From Candidatus Aminicenantota bacterium (GTDB lineage Bacteria > Acidobacteriota > Aminicenantia > Aminicenantales > Aminicenantaceae): a stretch of DNA of 64,000 nucleotides. Below are positions 62,798 to 64,000 of the stretch, piece by piece. Within the stretch, counting starts at the first letter, position 1. Every line of letters starts with the position of its first letter. Under the pieces are notes generated by a model that saw only the letters and a list, made by a program, of their open reading frames with translations, was not told where the DNA came from and did no database searches. Both the position numbers and the translations under genes were made by a program. Location of the stretch: the NCBI GenBank assembly GCA_020344415.1, contig CP070825.1, forward strand, positions 3,867,215 through 3,931,214. Reading direction: 5' to 3'.

Positions 62798-63775
62798 TTA
62801 GTCAGAACTATCCTTTTCAGCTTTTTTGCTTTCCATTCGTCTAATACGCCACAGAGTTTCTTCGATGAGTTTTCTGTTAGAAGATATGAGGTCTGAGAGG
62901 ATAGCGACGACCACCAACAAAAAGCTAATGATCAATAAAACAGCACTTAATATCAATGACTGAATGTGGCCTCCCGGATTCCCAGAGAAGAAAAATATTA
63001 AAAATCTTATGCCTGGAATCACCCCTCCGATAAAAAACAACGCTGCTAGAGCGAGAAAAATTTTAAGGGGTTCATGCATTGCGTAAGTTCGAAGAATCGT
63101 AGAGGCTGAGTTTTTTAAGAAAGTAAACATGTTGTTAAAAAGCCTGGATTTTCTTGTTTGCACATTGGTACTGATGGGAACACTCTTGACAGCAAAACGC
63201 ATTTTCCCAGCTTGAATCAGTGTTTCCAGGGTGTAGGAGAAATCTGAGAGAACATTCATTTTTAAGGCAGCCTCTTTGCTTATTGCACGAAATCCACTTG
63301 TCGCGTCAGGAATTTTCGTTTTTGATAGGATTTTAACCAGACGGCTGCCCCATTTCTGAAATTTCTTTTTTGTCCAGGAAAAATGAGGAATGGTTTGAGT
63401 CTGACGGTCGCCAACCACGATATCCGCTTCTCCGCTCAAGATCGGCTCGATTAGTTTGGGGATGTCTTGGCCGCTGTATTGATTATCTGCATCTGTGTTG
63501 ATAATGATATCTGCTCCAAGAAGTAAACAGGCCTCCAGACCCGCTGAAAAAGCAGCGGCTAATCCTCGATGTGTTTTGAATCGGACAATATGGTCTACCC
63601 CATTTTTTCTGGCAACCTCGGCAGTCCCATCTGAACTCCCATCATCCACAATGAGGACTTCAATTTTATCTATTCCTTTTATTTCTTTTGGAAGGTCCTT
63701 CAGGGTTAGAGGTAGATATTCTGCTTCGTTGTAACAGGGAATTTGAATGATCAGTTTCATTTTCTTAAAGTTCAT
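62798..63775 (-). CDS. GT2 polyprenyl-phosphate glycosyltransferase (DPM1/ArnC-like) with two C-terminal membrane helices
   Basis: A 325-residue GT2 enzyme: LIIQIPCYNEAEYLPLTL, LIVDDGSSDGTAEVA, INTDADNQY (DxD), VVGDRQTQ and DATSGFRAISKEAAL are the motifs of dolichol/undecaprenyl-phosphate mannosyl- and related transferases. Two membrane helices lie at about 240-260 and 270-295. It would make a polyprenyl-phosphate sugar for periplasmic GT-C enzymes. The ATG (63775) directly abuts a 200-base inverted-repeat element, so the native leader is missing. Confidence 0.82.
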   Translation of the reverse strand: MNFKKMKLIIQIPCYNEAEYLPLTLKDLPKEIKGIDKIEVLIVDDGSSDGTAEVARKNGVDHIVRFKTHRGLAAAFSAGLEACLLLGADIIINTDADNQYSGQDIPKLIEPILSGEADIVVGDRQTQTIPHFSWTKKKFQKWGSRLVKILSKTKIPDATSGFRAISKEAALKMNVLSDFSYTLETLIQAGKMRFAVKSVPISTNVQTRKSRLFNNMFTFLKNSASTILRTYAMHEPLKIFLALAALFFIGGVIPGIRFLIFFFSGNPGGHIQSLILSAVLLIISFLLVVVAILSDLISSNRKLIEETLWRIRRMESKKAEKDSSD

Positions 63776-63975
63776 CTATCTGGCCGGCTGATTCGTCAGC
63801 ACATGAGAAAAAGGGGACAGTCCCCTTTTTTGCAAGAAAACTAATGGCGGCAAATAGAGGAGACAAAAAAAGGGACAGTCCCCTTTTTCCTCGCGGTCCT
63901 CGACTTCGCTCTCCTCTTCGAGGAACCATGCCCGCTCCGTCTGCGGAGGGCGTTCCTCATCAGCCAGCCAGATAG
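63776..63975. mobile_element. MITE-like element with terminal inverted repeats and two palindromes
   Basis: CTATCTGGCCGGCTGA at 63776-63791 and its complement (15 of 16 bases) at 63960-63975 bound 200 bases. Inside are two GGGACAGTCCC palindromes (63808-63831 and 63865-63888) and a 34-base block (63904-63937) shared, inverted, with the element at 9582-9895. Its left part matches 4764-4802. Nothing in it looks like a real coding gene. The remaining bases to the window end show no feature. Confidence 0.7.
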
Positions 63976-64000
63976 CCTTATATATTATCACGGAAAAAAT

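Noticed and set aside
63776..63991. 71-codon minus strand frame at the right end
   Set aside because: It is made of the palindromic repeats and terminal inverted repeats, so coding is unlikely.

Overview
The window comes from a Gram-negative bacterium. It carries lpxD, an outer-membrane beta-barrel protein, LPS-type heptose genes and a Wzm/Wzt O-antigen exporter. It also has RNase Y, the DXP isoprenoid pathway and an F-type ATPase. Base composition is fairly low in GC, and the stretch from about 26 to 41 kb is visibly AT-richer. The mix of RNase Y, exonuclease VII, dxs-tlyA-nadK order and LPS genes would fit an Acidobacteriota/Aminicenantes-like or related uncultured lineage. That placement is a guess from gene order, not a measurement.

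Region 1 (1-12.7 kb, + strand) is a compact housekeeping run: pheT end, a small coiled-coil protein, zapA, rny, ymdB-type phosphoesterase, xseA, xseB, ispA, dxs, tlyA, nadK, glgA, trxA, trxB. Most genes overlap or sit within a few bases of each other. Two breaks hold non-coding elements: a long fold-back repeat between xseA and xseB, and a 314-bp element with terminal inverted repeats between nadK and glgA. A structured gap after zapA is a weak candidate for 6S RNA.

Region 2 (12.8-16.6 kb, - strand) holds atpZ, atpI, atpB and atpE, followed by a YihY-family membrane protein and lpxD. No b, delta or F1 subunit genes are present, so the ATP synthase operon is split. The c subunit carries the residues expected of a sodium-binding ring.

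Region 3 (16.7-63.8 kb, almost all - strand) is a large surface-polysaccharide locus. It starts with an O-antigen ligase/polymerase-like protein, a WecA/TagO-type initiating transferase, an outer-membrane protein and a secreted SGNH hydrolase with two near-identical BACON domains. From 24 to 37 kb lie a radical SAM/SPASM protein, two alkaline-phosphatase-superfamily 'sulfatase-like' membrane proteins with Thr instead of Cys/Ser at the nucleophile, four polytopic GT-C-like proteins and a flavoprotein. From 37 to 45 kb lie a polysaccharide deacetylase, a polyprenyl-phosphate glycosyltransferase, a DUF362 protein, a membrane protein with an N-terminal helical domain and a PA14 domain, further glycosyltransferases and a Wzx flippase. 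From 45.9 to 50.4 kb is a six-gene operon for an activated heptose (epimerase, nucleotidyltransferase, HddA-type kinase, GmhA-type isomerase, GmhB-type phosphatase and, unusually, a transaldolase-like enzyme). From 50 to 59 kb are GT2 enzymes, a deacetylase, a methyltransferase/coiled-coil/double-GT2 fusion, and Wzt (with a C-terminal carbohydrate-binding domain) plus Wzm. The end has an acetyltransferase, a GT4, a second flavoprotein and a DPM1-like GT2.

Inferred working model: the WecA-like and DPM/ALG5-like enzymes load polyprenyl phosphate; cytoplasmic GT2/GT4 enzymes extend glycans; one glycan leaves through Wzm/Wzt after possible methyl capping and length measurement by the fusion protein; another leaves through Wzx; periplasmic GT-C and phosphatase-superfamily enzymes decorate the product. 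Two families of small dispersed repeats (a GGGGACAGTCCCC palindrome and a GAGATTGC/GCAATGAC REP-like element) punctuate the whole window and often abut gene starts or ends. No tRNA, rRNA, CRISPR array or transposase gene was seen.
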